Source of the DNA: Alcanivorax sp. DP30
Lineage (GTDB): Bacteria; Pseudomonadota; Gammaproteobacteria; Pseudomonadales; Alcanivoracaceae
Reading direction: 5' to 3'
Assembly (NCBI RefSeq): GCF_009882945.1
Contig: NZ_WTUY01000003.1
Coordinates: forward strand, 337,817-401,816
DNA: 64,000 bases
The notes under the pieces are model-generated. The model was not told the origin of the DNA. It worked only from the letters and a program-made list of their open reading frames with translations, and did not search any database. Both the position numbers and the translations under genes were made by a program. Positions 55,395-64,000 of the stretch are shown piece by piece; the first letter of the stretch is position 1; the number at the start of each line of letters is the position of its first letter.

Positions 55395-56630
55395 CTAAAA
55401 GTTACCCTTGAACCAGCTTTTAAAACGCTCCAGCCAGTCCACCTGGCCACCACCGGACTGTGCCCGGGGGCTGCCACCTTCCTTCTCCATCCGCTGGCCA
55501 TACAACAGCAAGCCCACAGCGGTGGAATAGATCGGGTTCTTGACCACGTCGATCAGCCCGGAGATTCCCTGCGGGGAGCCCAGCCGTACCGGCATGTGAA
55601 AAATCTCTTCAGCCAGATCCACCGCACCCTCGATCTTGGATGAGCCACCGGTAAGCACGATGCCACCGGGGATCAGGTCCTCGTAACCGGAACGGCGAAT
55701 CTCCGCCTGTACCAGGGTGAACAGCTCGTCGTAGCGAGGCTCCACCACTTCCGCCAGATTCTGGCGACTGAGGGTACGCGGCGGCCGGTCACCCACGCTG
55801 GGCACCTTGATGGTTTCGTCTGCGCCCGCCAGCTGGGTCAGGGCACAGGCGTACTTGATCTTGATCTCGTCGGCGTGCTGCTTGGGAGTCCGCAACGCCA
55901 TGGCGATGTCGTTGGTGACCTGATCGCCGGCAATGGGGATGTTCGCGGTGTGACGGATCGCCCCTTCAGTGAAGATGGCGATATCCGTGGTGCCACCACC
56001 AATATCCACAATGCACACACCCAACTCACGTTCGTCTTCGGTCAGTACCGCATGGGCGCTTGCCAGCTGCTCAAGGATGATGTCATCCACTTCCAGGTTG
56101 CAGCGGCGCACACATTTTTCGATGTTCTGTGCCGCGTTCACCGCGCAGGTCACCAGGTGCACCTTGGCTTCAAGGCGCACGCCGCTCATGCCGATGGGCT
56201 CACGCACACCTTCCTGGTTGTCCACCACATATTCCTGGGGCAGCACGTGCAGGGTTTTCTGGTCTGCCGGAATCGCCACCGCCTGTGCCGCGTCGATGAC
56301 ACGATCGATATCCGCCTGGGCCACTTCACGGTCACGGATGGCCACGATGCCGTGGGAGTTCAGGCTGCGCACATGGGAGCCGGCAATACCCGCGTAAACG
56401 GTATGGATGTGGCAGCCCGCCATCAGCTCGGCCTCTTCCACGGCACGCTGAATGGAGCGCACGGTGGCTTCGATATCCACCACCACGCCTTTCTTCATGC
56501 CCCGTGAGGGCTGGGAACCGATCCCCACAATTTCCATGGCGCCATCGGCAGTTGTCTGACCCACAATGGCCACCACCTTGGAGGTGCCAATGTCGAGTCC
56601 GACAATCATGTTTTCAGTTGCAGTTGCCAT
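55395..56630 (-). CDS. ftsA: Cell division protein FtsA
   Basis: Actin-like membrane tether of the Z ring. The 411-residue product has the ATP-binding VGLDIGTSKVVAIVG (about 10-24), the DIGGGTTD phosphate-2 loop (about 208-215), VLTGGSSKIEG near 335, and the C-terminal amphipathic helix DWLERFKSWFKG that binds the membrane. Start at 56630, one base from the ftsQ stop codon, so the two are coupled. Confidence 0.98.
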   Translation of the reverse strand: MATATENMIVGLDIGTSKVVAIVGQTTADGAMEIVGIGSQPSRGMKKGVVVDIEATVRSIQRAVEEAELMAGCHIHTVYAGIAGSHVRSLNSHGIVAIRDREVAQADIDRVIDAAQAVAIPADQKTLHVLPQEYVVDNQEGVREPIGMSGVRLEAKVHLVTCAVNAAQNIEKCVRRCNLEVDDIILEQLASAHAVLTEDERELGVCIVDIGGGTTDIAIFTEGAIRHTANIPIAGDQVTNDIAMALRTPKQHADEIKIKYACALTQLAGADETIKVPSVGDRPPRTLSRQNLAEVVEPRYDELFTLVQAEIRRSGYEDLIPGGIVLTGGSSKIEGAVDLAEEIFHMPVRLGSPQGISGLIDVVKNPIYSTAVGLLLYGQRMEKEGGSPRAQSGGGQVDWLERFKSWFKGNF

Positions 56631-56631
56631 G

Positions 56632-57414
56632 TCACCCTTTCTCCTGTTGCTCGCCCCAGGTCACCGCCATGCCATCTGCATAACGCAGATCCACGCGGGT
56701 CACCTGGCGACTGTCCGTGCTCAGCACACCCCGATAAAGCCGTACGAAACGGCGAAGTTTGGTGGTGTAGTGCTCACGGTCGACCACCAGTTGCATATCG
56801 TTATCCAGCGTCAGCCGCGCGGTCAGCCGTGCGTTGACGTCCATGCTGCGAATGCCCAGATCCACATCCGCCAGCATCTTGCCCATGCTGTGATAGAAGC
56901 CCATGACTTCCTCCAGCCGTTGCTGCGGGCCATTCAGATGCGGCAGGCCCGTCAGGTCGTATTGCTTCAGTGCCTTGAACGGTTCGCCGCCATCGGAAAT
57001 CAGCACCGTTTCGTTCCACACTGCTACCGGGCGTCGCTCACTGACCGTCAGCACCACGGTATCGGGCCACTGGCGGCGTACGGATACACCTTCTACCCAG
57101 CTCAACCCCTGTGCCTGCTGATAGATTTCTTCCAGCGGCACAGAAAAATAGTTTTCATCGCGAACCAGCGCCGCCAGTGCGGTCTGGATCTGTTGTTGGC
57201 GGCGCACATCGGTCACGCCATCAACGCCCACCTTGCGGACGGGATACCCGTCCAGCAGCGCCGGCAGGTAGATCACTCCGAGCAGCAGCACCATGGCCAC
57301 ACTGCCCACCAGCATCCACGGCACAGCGGCGGCGAGCCGCTCGCGCAATGGCACACCGGCTTGTTTCACCGGCTTGCGGCGGGCGCCCCGGGGCGTCGCG
57401 GCCTGCTTAGCCAC
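56632..57414 (-). CDS. ftsQ: Cell division protein FtsQ
   Basis: Single-span division protein that joins FtsB and FtsL at the septum. The 260-residue product has a cytoplasmic basic head, TM helix at about 33-52, a POTRA domain (about 57-130, VRKVGVDGVTDVRRQQQIQTAL) and a C-terminal beta domain. It overlaps the end of ddl by eight bases. The C-terminus ends close to the ftsA start. Confidence 0.96.
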   Translation of the reverse strand: MAKQAATPRGARRKPVKQAGVPLRERLAAAVPWMLVGSVAMVLLLGVIYLPALLDGYPVRKVGVDGVTDVRRQQQIQTALAALVRDENYFSVPLEEIYQQAQGLSWVEGVSVRRQWPDTVVLTVSERRPVAVWNETVLISDGGEPFKALKQYDLTGLPHLNGPQQRLEEVMGFYHSMGKMLADVDLGIRSMDVNARLTARLTLDNDMQLVVDREHYTTKLRRFVRLYRGVLSTDSRQVTRVDLRYADGMAVTWGEQQEKG

Positions 57415-58345
57415 CGTTCAACTCCGCTGGCCGTTGCTCCAGTGCCAGCAACAAAATCTCGCCACACAACACGTCAAAATTTCTGCCGGTCGCTTTTGCA
57501 GCCATGGGCACCAGGGAGTGATCGGTCATCCCCGGTACCGTATTCACTTCCAGCAACTGCCAGTTGCCGTCCTGATCACGCATCACGTCCACCCGGCCCC
57601 AACCGCGACAACCGGCTACCCGGAACGCCGTAAGCGCCAACTGACGAATGGCCGCCTCATCCGCATCAACCAGACCGGCGGGACAGAGATACTCCGTGCT
57701 GTCGGACTGGTACTTGGCCTCGAAGTCATAAAACGCATGGGGCGTCTTCAGTCGAATCGCCGGCAGCGCCTCGTCGCCGAGCACTGCCACGGTGTATTCC
57801 GGGCCGTTGACCCAGGCTTCTACCAGTACGTCAGAATCAAACTTGCCCGCTTCCTGCAGCGCCTGAGCCAGTTGCTCCGCGTTATCTGCCTTGGCCATAC
57901 CAATAGAGGAACCCTCATGGGCCGGCTTGATCATCAGCGGAAAGCCCAGATTCGTGTCGTTGCGGCCAGCCACATAAAATGCCGGAGTCGGCAGACCTGC
58001 GCCCTTCCACAATTGCTTGGTGCGCACCTTGTCCATGCCGATGGCTGACGCCATCACCGAAGAACCGGTGTAGGGAATACCCAGGTGCTCCAGCACCCCC
58101 TGGATAACACCGTCTTCGCCGCCGCGACCATGCAGGGCGATAAAGGCAGCATCGAAGCCTTTCAACGCATCAACGCTGGTCTCAGATGGATCCACCAATT
58201 CGGCAATCACGCCCAGGTTACGCAGGGCCTGATGAACCGCTGCGCCACTTTTGAGAGACACAGGACGCTCGGCAGACTTGCCGCCTGCCAGTACCGCTAC
58301 TCGGCCCACGTTGGCCAGTTTCTTCTTCAGCAGCACCTTATCCAC
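57407..58345 (-). CDS. ddl: D-alanine--D-alanine ligase
   Basis: ATP-grasp ligase making D-Ala-D-Ala for the peptidoglycan stem. The 312-residue product has [14 protein letters not shown] (about 69-82), [10 protein letters not shown] (about 150-160) and the C-terminal [17 protein letters not shown] (about 274-290). The GTG at 58345 has GGGAGG eight bases upstream and overlaps the murC stop by eight bases; longer frames read into murC. It is the DdlB-type member found in division clusters. Confidence 0.97.
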   Translation of the reverse strand: MDKVLLKKKLANVGRVAVLAGGKSAERPVSLKSGAAVHQALRNLGVIAELVDPSETSVDALKGFDAAFIALHGRGGEDGVIQGVLEHLGIPYTGSSVMASAIGMDKVRTKQLWKGAGLPTPAFYVAGRNDTNLGFPLMIKPAHEGSSIGMAKADNAEQLAQALQEAGKFDSDVLVEAWVNGPEYTVAVLGDEALPAIRLKTPHAFYDFEAKYQSDSTEYLCPAGLVDADEAAIRQLALTAFRVAGCRGWGRVDVMRDQDGNWQLLEVNTVPGMTDHSLVPMAAKATGRNFDVLCGEILLLALEQRPAELNGG

Positions 58346-59768
58346 GCTTGGCGCCTCCCTGTTCAGCCAGTTCTTTGGCGATGGCACCCACGTTGCCAGC
58401 ACCCTGGGTGACCAGCAGATCACCGTCCTGCAACTGGGTAGCGAGGATGTCGGCCAGCTTGGCCGGGTCATCCACAAAGACGGGTTCAACCCGGCCACGT
58501 TTGCGAATGCTGCGACACAGGGCGCGAGCATCCGCACCGGGGATCGGATCTTCCCCGGCCCCATAGACTTCCAGCATCAACAACACATCCACCCCGGAAA
58601 GCACATCCACAAAATCTTCATAGAGATCCTGGGTACGGGTATAACGGTGCGGTTGGAACAGCATGGCCAGGCGACGTTCCGGCCAGCCGGCACGGATGGC
58701 ATCGATGGTCACTGCCACTTCGCTGGGGTGATGACCGTAGTCATCCACCAGGGTCGCGCTACCGCCTTCGAAGTGGTACTCGCCCTGCACATCAAAGCGG
58801 CGACCGACCCCGGTAAAGTTATTCAGGCCACGAATGATGGCGTCATCATCCGCCCCTTCATCCGAGGCCACAGCAATGGCCGCCAGCGCATTCAATACGT
58901 TGTGCTTGCCGGGCATGTTGAGAGCGATTTGCAACGGCTCCCCTTCCTTGCGGATCACCCGAAAATTAGTGGTCATGCCTTGCTGCTGCACGTTCTCCGC
59001 ACGCAGGTCTGCATCCTCACTGAAGCCGTAACGGATCACCTGACGATTCACCCGCGGCAACAACTTGCGCACCACCGGATCGTCGACGCACATCACCGCC
59101 ACCCCGTAGAACGGCAGGTTGTGAAGAAACTCGATAAAGGTATTTTCCAGCCGGGCAAAATCCCCGCCGTAGGTGTGCATGTGATCCGCTTCGATATTGG
59201 TCACGATGGCACTCATGGGCTGCAGGTGCAGGAAGCTGGCGTCAGACTCATCCGCTTCCGCCACCAGATAACGGCTCTGCCCGAGGCGCGCATTGGTACC
59301 GGCACTGTTCAGTCGGCCACCGATGACAAAGGTCGGGTCCATGCCTGCTTCCGCCATGATCGCGGCGGTCATGGAGGTAGTAGTGGTCTTGCCGTGGGTG
59401 CCGGCAACAGCAATGCCGTGCCGGAAGCGCATCAGCTCCGCCAGCATCTGGGCACGGGGCACCACAGGAATGCGACGCTCGTGGGCTTCCGCCACTTCCT
59501 CGTTTTCAGTGGTCACTGCTGTGGACGTTACTACCACATCTGCGCCGTCGATATTCTCGGCGCGGTGGCCGATTTCCACACGCACACCCAGGCTGCGCAG
59601 GCGCGCCACCACGGCGGATTCCTTGATGTCACTGCCGCTGATGGCATAACCCTGGTTAGCCAGTACTTCGGCAATGCCACACATACCCACACCGCCAATG
59701 CCCACAAAGTGGATGCCACGGATGCGACGCATCTCCGGAACAATATGGATGTTGTCGTTATCGGCCAT
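58338..59768 (-). CDS. murC: UDP-N-acetylmuramate--L-alanine ligase
   Basis: Adds L-Ala to UDP-MurNAc. The 476-residue product has the N-terminal [12 protein letters not shown] (about 23-34), the P-loop GTHGKTTTT (about 123-131), EADESDASF, and the C-terminal DDYGHHPSE (about 345). Start MADNDNIHI at 59768 has AGGAGGTGG just upstream and overlaps the murG end by 11 bases. MurB is not in the window. Confidence 0.98.
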   Translation of the reverse strand: MADNDNIHIVPEMRRIRGIHFVGIGGVGMCGIAEVLANQGYAISGSDIKESAVVARLRSLGVRVEIGHRAENIDGADVVVTSTAVTTENEEVAEAHERRIPVVPRAQMLAELMRFRHGIAVAGTHGKTTTTSMTAAIMAEAGMDPTFVIGGRLNSAGTNARLGQSRYLVAEADESDASFLHLQPMSAIVTNIEADHMHTYGGDFARLENTFIEFLHNLPFYGVAVMCVDDPVVRKLLPRVNRQVIRYGFSEDADLRAENVQQQGMTTNFRVIRKEGEPLQIALNMPGKHNVLNALAAIAVASDEGADDDAIIRGLNNFTGVGRRFDVQGEYHFEGGSATLVDDYGHHPSEVAVTIDAIRAGWPERRLAMLFQPHRYTRTQDLYEDFVDVLSGVDVLLMLEVYGAGEDPIPGADARALCRSIRKRGRVEPVFVDDPAKLADILATQLQDGDLLVTQGAGNVGAIAKELAEQGGAKRG

Positions 59769-60828
59769 TGGCCACCTCCTGACACAGGGTGGCCGCGCGC
59801 TCGGCGCTATCGACCACGGCCTGTTCACGGGCCCGTTGCGCCATCTGCGCAAGGGCTCCGCGTTCTGCAACCGGTTTGAGAATGGCAGCCAGGCTGGCTG
59901 CGCTCAGTTCCCGCTGGGGCAGCAACAGGGCTGCACCCTTGTCTGACAGCCAACGGGCATTCAATGTCTGGTGATCATCCACGGCGGTGGGTAGCGGAAT
60001 AAACAGGGCCGCGACACCAGCCGCCGCCACTTCTGCCACAGTCAGCGCTCCGGCGCGACAGATCACCAGATCCGCCCAGCCGTAGGCTTCTGCCATGTCA
60101 TCAATAAACTCACTGACCTGGGCATTCACCCCCAGGGCATCATAAATAGGTGCCGCTTCACCGGTGCGACCCGCACCACATTGATGGCGAACCTGGATGT
60201 CATTGCCCAGCACCGCCAGCATCAGCTCAGGCAGATCCTGATTCAGCACCAACGCGCCCTGGCTGCCACCGACCACCAGCACCCGCAGACCGCCTTGATG
60301 GCGGGCATAACGGCCGGCTGGCTCATCAATGGCTGCAATTTCGGTTCTCACCGGATTGCCTACCCAGCAGGCGTCACGCTGGCCAAAGGCCCCATCGAAC
60401 CCTTCCAGGGTCACCGCAGCCATCTTCGACAACAGGCGATTGGTCAGGCCAGGCACCGCATTCTGCTCATGGACCACCACCGGCACCTTGCACAGACGCG
60501 CCGCCAGGCCACCTGGGCCACTGGCGAAGCCGCCAAATCCTACCGCCAGCACCGGCTTGTGCTCACGGATCAATTGCCGTGCCTGCAGCACCGCGCGAAG
60601 CAGGTTGAATGGTGCAGTGAGCTTGCGCTTGAGACCGCCGCCCCGCAGACGGGATACGGACAGTTCAGCGATGTTGTAACCATGACGGCGCACCAGCTTG
60701 CCTTCCATGCCGTTCTCGGCGCCCAGCCAGAGAATGTCGAAACCGCGCTCACGGAGTTGATCCGCCACAGCCAATGCCGGGAATACGTGGCCGCCGGTAC
60801 CACCGGCCATGATCAGGACAGTACTCAT
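59758..60828 (-). CDS. murG: UDP-GlcNAc:undecaprenyl-PP-MurNAc-pentapeptide GlcNAc transferase
   Basis: Membrane-associated GT-B enzyme making lipid II. The 356-residue product starts with the glycine-rich [14 protein letters not shown] (about 9-22). It carries the second glycine-rich loop [13 protein letters not shown] (about 95-107), VVVGGSQGA and the C-terminal [10 protein letters not shown] (about 258-267). Overlaps ftsW by four bases (ATGA) and murC by 11. Operon position is conserved. Confidence 0.98.
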   Translation of the reverse strand: MSTVLIMAGGTGGHVFPALAVADQLRERGFDILWLGAENGMEGKLVRRHGYNIAELSVSRLRGGGLKRKLTAPFNLLRAVLQARQLIREHKPVLAVGFGGFASGPGGLAARLCKVPVVVHEQNAVPGLTNRLLSKMAAVTLEGFDGAFGQRDACWVGNPVRTEIAAIDEPAGRYARHQGGLRVLVVGGSQGALVLNQDLPELMLAVLGNDIQVRHQCGAGRTGEAAPIYDALGVNAQVSEFIDDMAEAYGWADLVICRAGALTVAEVAAAGVAALFIPLPTAVDDHQTLNARWLSDKGAALLLPQRELSAASLAAILKPVAERGALAQMAQRAREQAVVDSAERAATLCQEVANGR

Positions 60829-61982
60829 CGTGCTGCCCTCCCTCTGGCCTTGAGCTGCTCGGCCTCCGCGCCGGCGCGCAGGATCATGCCCACCATGGCG
60901 GCAGAAATCAGCAGGGAGGAGCCGCCATAGCTGATAAAAGGCAGCGTCAAACCCTTGGTGGGCAGCATGCCCATGTTCACACCCAGGTTGATAAAGGCCT
61001 GGGAGCAGAAAACGAAAGCACAGCCATACACCAGATAGGCGTGGTACAGAAAACCGCGCTCTTCCAGGGAATGTCCGAGCCGGAACACCCGCCAGCCGAG
61101 CAGGATGAAACCACTGATCAATGCGATGTTGCCCAGCAGACCCAACTCTTCGGCCATCACCGCATAAACGAAATCGGTATGGGCTTCCGGCAGGTAAAAC
61201 AACTTCTGCACACTGTTGCCAAGCCCCACCCCGGTGAGATGACCGCGACCAAAGGCAATCAGGCTTTGGGTAAGCTGATACCCGGCCCCGAACTGGTCGG
61301 CCCAGGGATCAGTGAAGGTCATCAAGCGCGCCACACGGTAAGGCTCCGCAACAGCGACGATCGCGCCAAGCGCCACCGCTGCCAGACCAATCAGCAGGAA
61401 GCGCAGGGTCGGCACACCAGACAGGAACAGCATGCCCATGGCGGTAATACCCAGCACCACCACGGCGCCGAAATCCGGTTCCAGCAGCAGCAACACCATC
61501 AATACGCCAAGCAGCCCCAGCGGCAGCAGGAATGCCTTCCATTCGGTTTCCAGGGCGGCCTTTCGCTCTGCCACATACCCGGCCAGATACAACACAAAGC
61601 ACAGCTTGACGATTTCCGACGCCTGAATCGTAAGGCCCGGCAAGGCAATCCAGCGAGTGGAGCCGTTAACGCTTCGACCCAGCCCCGGAATAAACACCAT
61701 CACCAGCACCACCACTGCGATGGGCAGCATGAAAAAGCGCAGACGCTCCAGCAGGGCCAACGGCACCGCGTAGTACACAAAGGCACCCACACCCAGCCCC
61801 AGAGCCAGATAAATGCAGTGACGCAGAGCGTAATAGAACGGATCGCCCAGACGGGTTTCCGCGATCTGCAGGCTGGCAGAGGACACCATTACCAGGCCAG
61901 CCAGCGCCAGACCGATGGCGGTCCACAGCAGTGGCTTGTCCACCCCGCTGCTATCCAGTTTCAGGATCATGCGCTCAGTCAT
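60825..61982 (-). CDS. ftsW: Lipid II polymerase / division protein FtsW
   Basis: SEDS-family glycosyltransferase of the septum, with ten predicted TM helices. The 385-residue product has GSTRWIALPGLTIQASEIVK (by position about 127-146), the catalytic Asp-containing EPDFGAVVVLG and the C-terminal PTKGLTLPFISYGGSSLL. ATG at 61982 has AGGAGG upstream and overlaps the murD stop by eight bases. Confidence 0.97.
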   Translation of the reverse strand: MTERMILKLDSSGVDKPLLWTAIGLALAGLVMVSSASLQIAETRLGDPFYYALRHCIYLALGLGVGAFVYYAVPLALLERLRFFMLPIAVVVLVMVFIPGLGRSVNGSTRWIALPGLTIQASEIVKLCFVLYLAGYVAERKAALETEWKAFLLPLGLLGVLMVLLLLEPDFGAVVVLGITAMGMLFLSGVPTLRFLLIGLAAVALGAIVAVAEPYRVARLMTFTDPWADQFGAGYQLTQSLIAFGRGHLTGVGLGNSVQKLFYLPEAHTDFVYAVMAEELGLLGNIALISGFILLGWRVFRLGHSLEERGFLYHAYLVYGCAFVFCSQAFINLGVNMGMLPTKGLTLPFISYGGSSLLISAAMVGMILRAGAEAEQLKARGRAAR

Positions 61983-63300
61983 TGCACACCTCCTGAACCC
62001 GGCGAATAAAATCATCACCCCGGTCGCCAAAGCCCTTGTACATGTCGAAGGACGCGCACGCCGGAGACAGCAGTACCGCATCGCCAGGCTGGGCCAGGGC
62101 ATAGGCCCGCTCGACAGCAGCCTGCATGTCCGCCACCAGCTCACAAGGCGCCGCGGACATACCCTGGGCCAGCAGGGCTCGGTCTTCGCCCATCAACAGG
62201 CCCGCGCGCAAATACTGACGTGCGGGTTCCGCCAACGGCGAAAAGTCCTGCCCTTTGCCCTGACCACCGGCAATCAGAATCACCTTGCCCTCAATGGACT
62301 CGCCAATACCCGTCATGGCCGCCAGCGTGGCGCCCACATTGGTGGCCTTGGAATCATTGAACCAGCGCACACCTCCAGCATCCGCCACCAGCTGACAGCG
62401 ATGGGCAAGACCGGTGAACGCCTTGACCGTGGCCAACGCCTTGTCACGATTGAGGGCCAGCGCATCGCTGATGGCCAGCACCGCGAGAATATTCAGGGCG
62501 TTGTGATGACCGGTGAGCGCCAGCTCATCCAGTCCCAGCAGTTTTTCACCGCGGCACAACAGCACGCCATTATCACTGTCCAGACGGTAATCCGCTTCCG
62601 GATGAGCGCCAAACGTCACCTGGCGCGGCACGGATTCCGGTGGACGGGTAGCAAGGTCATCACGGTTCCACACCGCCACATGGCAGCCGTCATAGATGCG
62701 CTGTTTGGCCGCCAGATAGTCGGCAAAGCTGGCGTAACGATCCAGATGGTCCTGGGACACGTTCAAGATAGTGGCCACGTCAGCACTCAGGCTGTAGGTG
62801 GTTTCCAGCTGGAAGCTGGACAGTTCAAGCGCATAGAGACGCGCATCATCGTTAAGCAGATCCAGTGCCGGCACGCCCAGGTTGCCACCGATACCCGGGT
62901 TCATGCCGCAGGCGTCGGCCACCTGGCCCAGCAGAGTGGTAACGGTACTCTTGGCGTTGGAGCCGGTAATGGCTACCAGTGGCTCGCTGGCCGCGCGGGC
63001 AAACAGCTCCACATCCCCGATCACTTCCTTGCCGTCCACAATCTGCTCGGCAATGGCAGGCGTCGCTACCGCCACACCGGGACTGACGATCAGGCGGGAG
63101 GCTTTCTTCATCCAGCCGGCCTTGAAGCCGCCAGTGTGAATCTTCACCCCGGGAAACTCGGCCTGCAGGGCCTCCAGACCGGCCGGCTCGGCACGGGTAT
63201 CCAGCGCACGCACAGGCATCCCCTGATCCGTCAGGTAACGGATCACGGAACGCCCGGTGACACCCAGGCCAATAACCAGATCGAAGCCGTCTTTCGCCAT
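61975..63300 (-). CDS. murD: UDP-N-acetylmuramoylalanine--D-glutamate ligase
   Basis: Adds D-Glu to the nucleotide precursor. The 441-residue product has GLGVTGRSVIRYL (about 11-23), the P-loop TGSNAKSTVTTLLG (about 113-126), NVSQDHLDRY and the C-terminal LLSPACASFDMYKGFGDRGDDF (by position about 412-433). It starts 15 bp after the mraY stop and overlaps ftsW. Confidence 0.98.
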   Translation of the reverse strand: MAKDGFDLVIGLGVTGRSVIRYLTDQGMPVRALDTRAEPAGLEALQAEFPGVKIHTGGFKAGWMKKASRLIVSPGVAVATPAIAEQIVDGKEVIGDVELFARAASEPLVAITGSNAKSTVTTLLGQVADACGMNPGIGGNLGVPALDLLNDDARLYALELSSFQLETTYSLSADVATILNVSQDHLDRYASFADYLAAKQRIYDGCHVAVWNRDDLATRPPESVPRQVTFGAHPEADYRLDSDNGVLLCRGEKLLGLDELALTGHHNALNILAVLAISDALALNRDKALATVKAFTGLAHRCQLVADAGGVRWFNDSKATNVGATLAAMTGIGESIEGKVILIAGGQGKGQDFSPLAEPARQYLRAGLLMGEDRALLAQGMSAAPCELVADMQAAVERAYALAQPGDAVLLSPACASFDMYKGFGDRGDDFIRRVQEVCND

Positions 63301-63315
63301 GCTCGAGTCAGTTCC

Positions 63316-64000
63316 TTATCGAATCTTCAGGGTCGCCAGACCCACCAGTACAAGAATCACGGTAATGATCCAGAACCGAACGATGATCTTCGGTTCCGGC
63401 CAGCCTTTCAGTTCAAAGTGGTGGTGAATCGGGGCCATGCGGAAAATACGCCGGCCAGTGAGCTTGAAGGAGCCCACCTGCAGCATCACCGACACTGTCT
63501 CCATCACGAACACACCACCCATGATGAACAGCACGATTTCCTGGCGGACGATCACGGCCATCACGCCCAGCACCGCTCCCAGCGCCAGCGCACCCACATC
63601 ACCCATGAACACCTGGGCTGGATAGGCGTTAAACCACAGGAAACCGAGACCGGCACCACACAGGGCGGCGGAAATGATGACCAGCTCACCCGCCCCCGCC
63701 ACGTAAGGGATCTGCAGATAGGTAGCGAATTCTGTATGGCCACCGGCATAAGCAAAGATACCCAGTGCGCCCCCCACCAGAACCGTGGGCATGATCGCCA
63801 GCCCATCAAGGCCATCGGTGAGATTCACCGCGTTGCTGGTGCCGTTAATCACGAAATAAGTGAGCACGATGTAGAACCAGCCCATGTTGATGGCCACACT
63901 CTTGAAGAACGGGACGATCAACTGGGTTTCTGCAGGACTTTGCGCGGTAAAGAACAAGGCAAACGCTGCGCCGAATGAGCCCACGGACAGCCACAGATAC
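63316..64000 (-). CDS. mraY: Phospho-MurNAc-pentapeptide transferase (partial, 5' end outside the window)
   Basis: C-terminal part of the enzyme that makes lipid I in the inner membrane. The frame stays open to the window edge ([10 protein letters not shown]), so the start lies beyond 64000. About 228 codons are present. They carry [30 protein letters not shown] and [14 protein letters not shown], all family signatures. The usual length is near 360 residues, so about 130 residues are missing. First gene of the visible murD-ftsW-murG-murC-ddl-ftsQAZ run. Confidence 0.97.
   Translation of the reverse strand, partial: YLWLSVGSFGAAFALFFTAQSPAETQLIVPFFKSVAINMGWFYIVLTYFVINGTSNAVNLTDGLDGLAIMPTVLVGGALGIFAYAGGHTEFATYLQIPYVAGAGELVIISAALCGAGLGFLWFNAYPAQVFMGDVGALALGAVLGVMAVIVRQEIVLFIMGGVFVMETVSVMLQVGSFKLTGRRIFRMAPIHHHFELKGWPEPKIIVRFWIITVILVLVGLATLKIR

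Overview
The window looks like a chromosome segment of a GC-rich, Alcanivorax-like marine gammaproteobacterium. This is inferred from protein character and gene order (ampE-ampD, nadC, pilin, pilB-pilC-pilD-coaE-yacG, as in pseudomonads; lpxC-ftsZ-ftsA-ftsQ-ddl-murC-murG-ftsW-murD-mraY). No rRNA, tRNA, CRISPR array, integrase or transposase was recognised.

Layout. 0-5.2 kb (minus strand): rimI, a holD-like gene, leuA, a DUF3592 membrane protein and a rhombosortase-like protease. 5.4-7.6 kb: groES-groEL behind a sigma70 promoter and a perfect CIRCE operator. 7.8-19.2 kb: a HugZ-like protein, an SDR, an alkyltransferase-like protein, AmpG-like permease, a receiver/degenerate-GGDEF protein, a ketopantoate reductase-like enzyme, a TonB-dependent receptor next to a PduO-type cobalamin adenosyltransferase, and a BaeSR-like two-component system followed by a Spy/CpxP-like periplasmic protein. 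19.3-23.8 kb: aceE-aceF with a promoter, an overlapping palindrome and a terminator-like leader. 24-30.5 kb: ampD-ampE, a DUF1631 protein, a sodium:amino-acid symporter and nadC.

30.6-39.3 kb is an AT-richer accessory block inserted between nadC and the pilin genes. It holds two GT4 glycosyltransferases, a pyruvyltransferase, a Stf0-like sulfotransferase, a flippase, a polyprenyl-phosphate GT2 and a GT-C/TMTC-like membrane enzyme. The last two overlap and lie directly after two tandem type IV pilin genes, each with the same sigma54 promoter motif, so the block may build and attach a surface or pilin glycan. 40.8-45.6 kb: pilB-pilC-pilD-coaE-yacG. 45.8-52.9 kb: a Nudix/thiamine-phosphate-synthase-like fusion, argJ, secA, an M23 peptidase and dciA. 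53-64 kb: the division and cell-wall cluster, ending in a truncated mraY.

The most unusual feature is dispersed. At least a dozen intergenic sites carry short arrays with a strict 7-bp period. They come in several different sequence dialects, usually as two inverted arrays around a short spacer, and often start within a few bases of a stop codon. REP-like inverted pairs lie close to many of them. I do not recognise a described family that explains the shared period across unrelated sequences.
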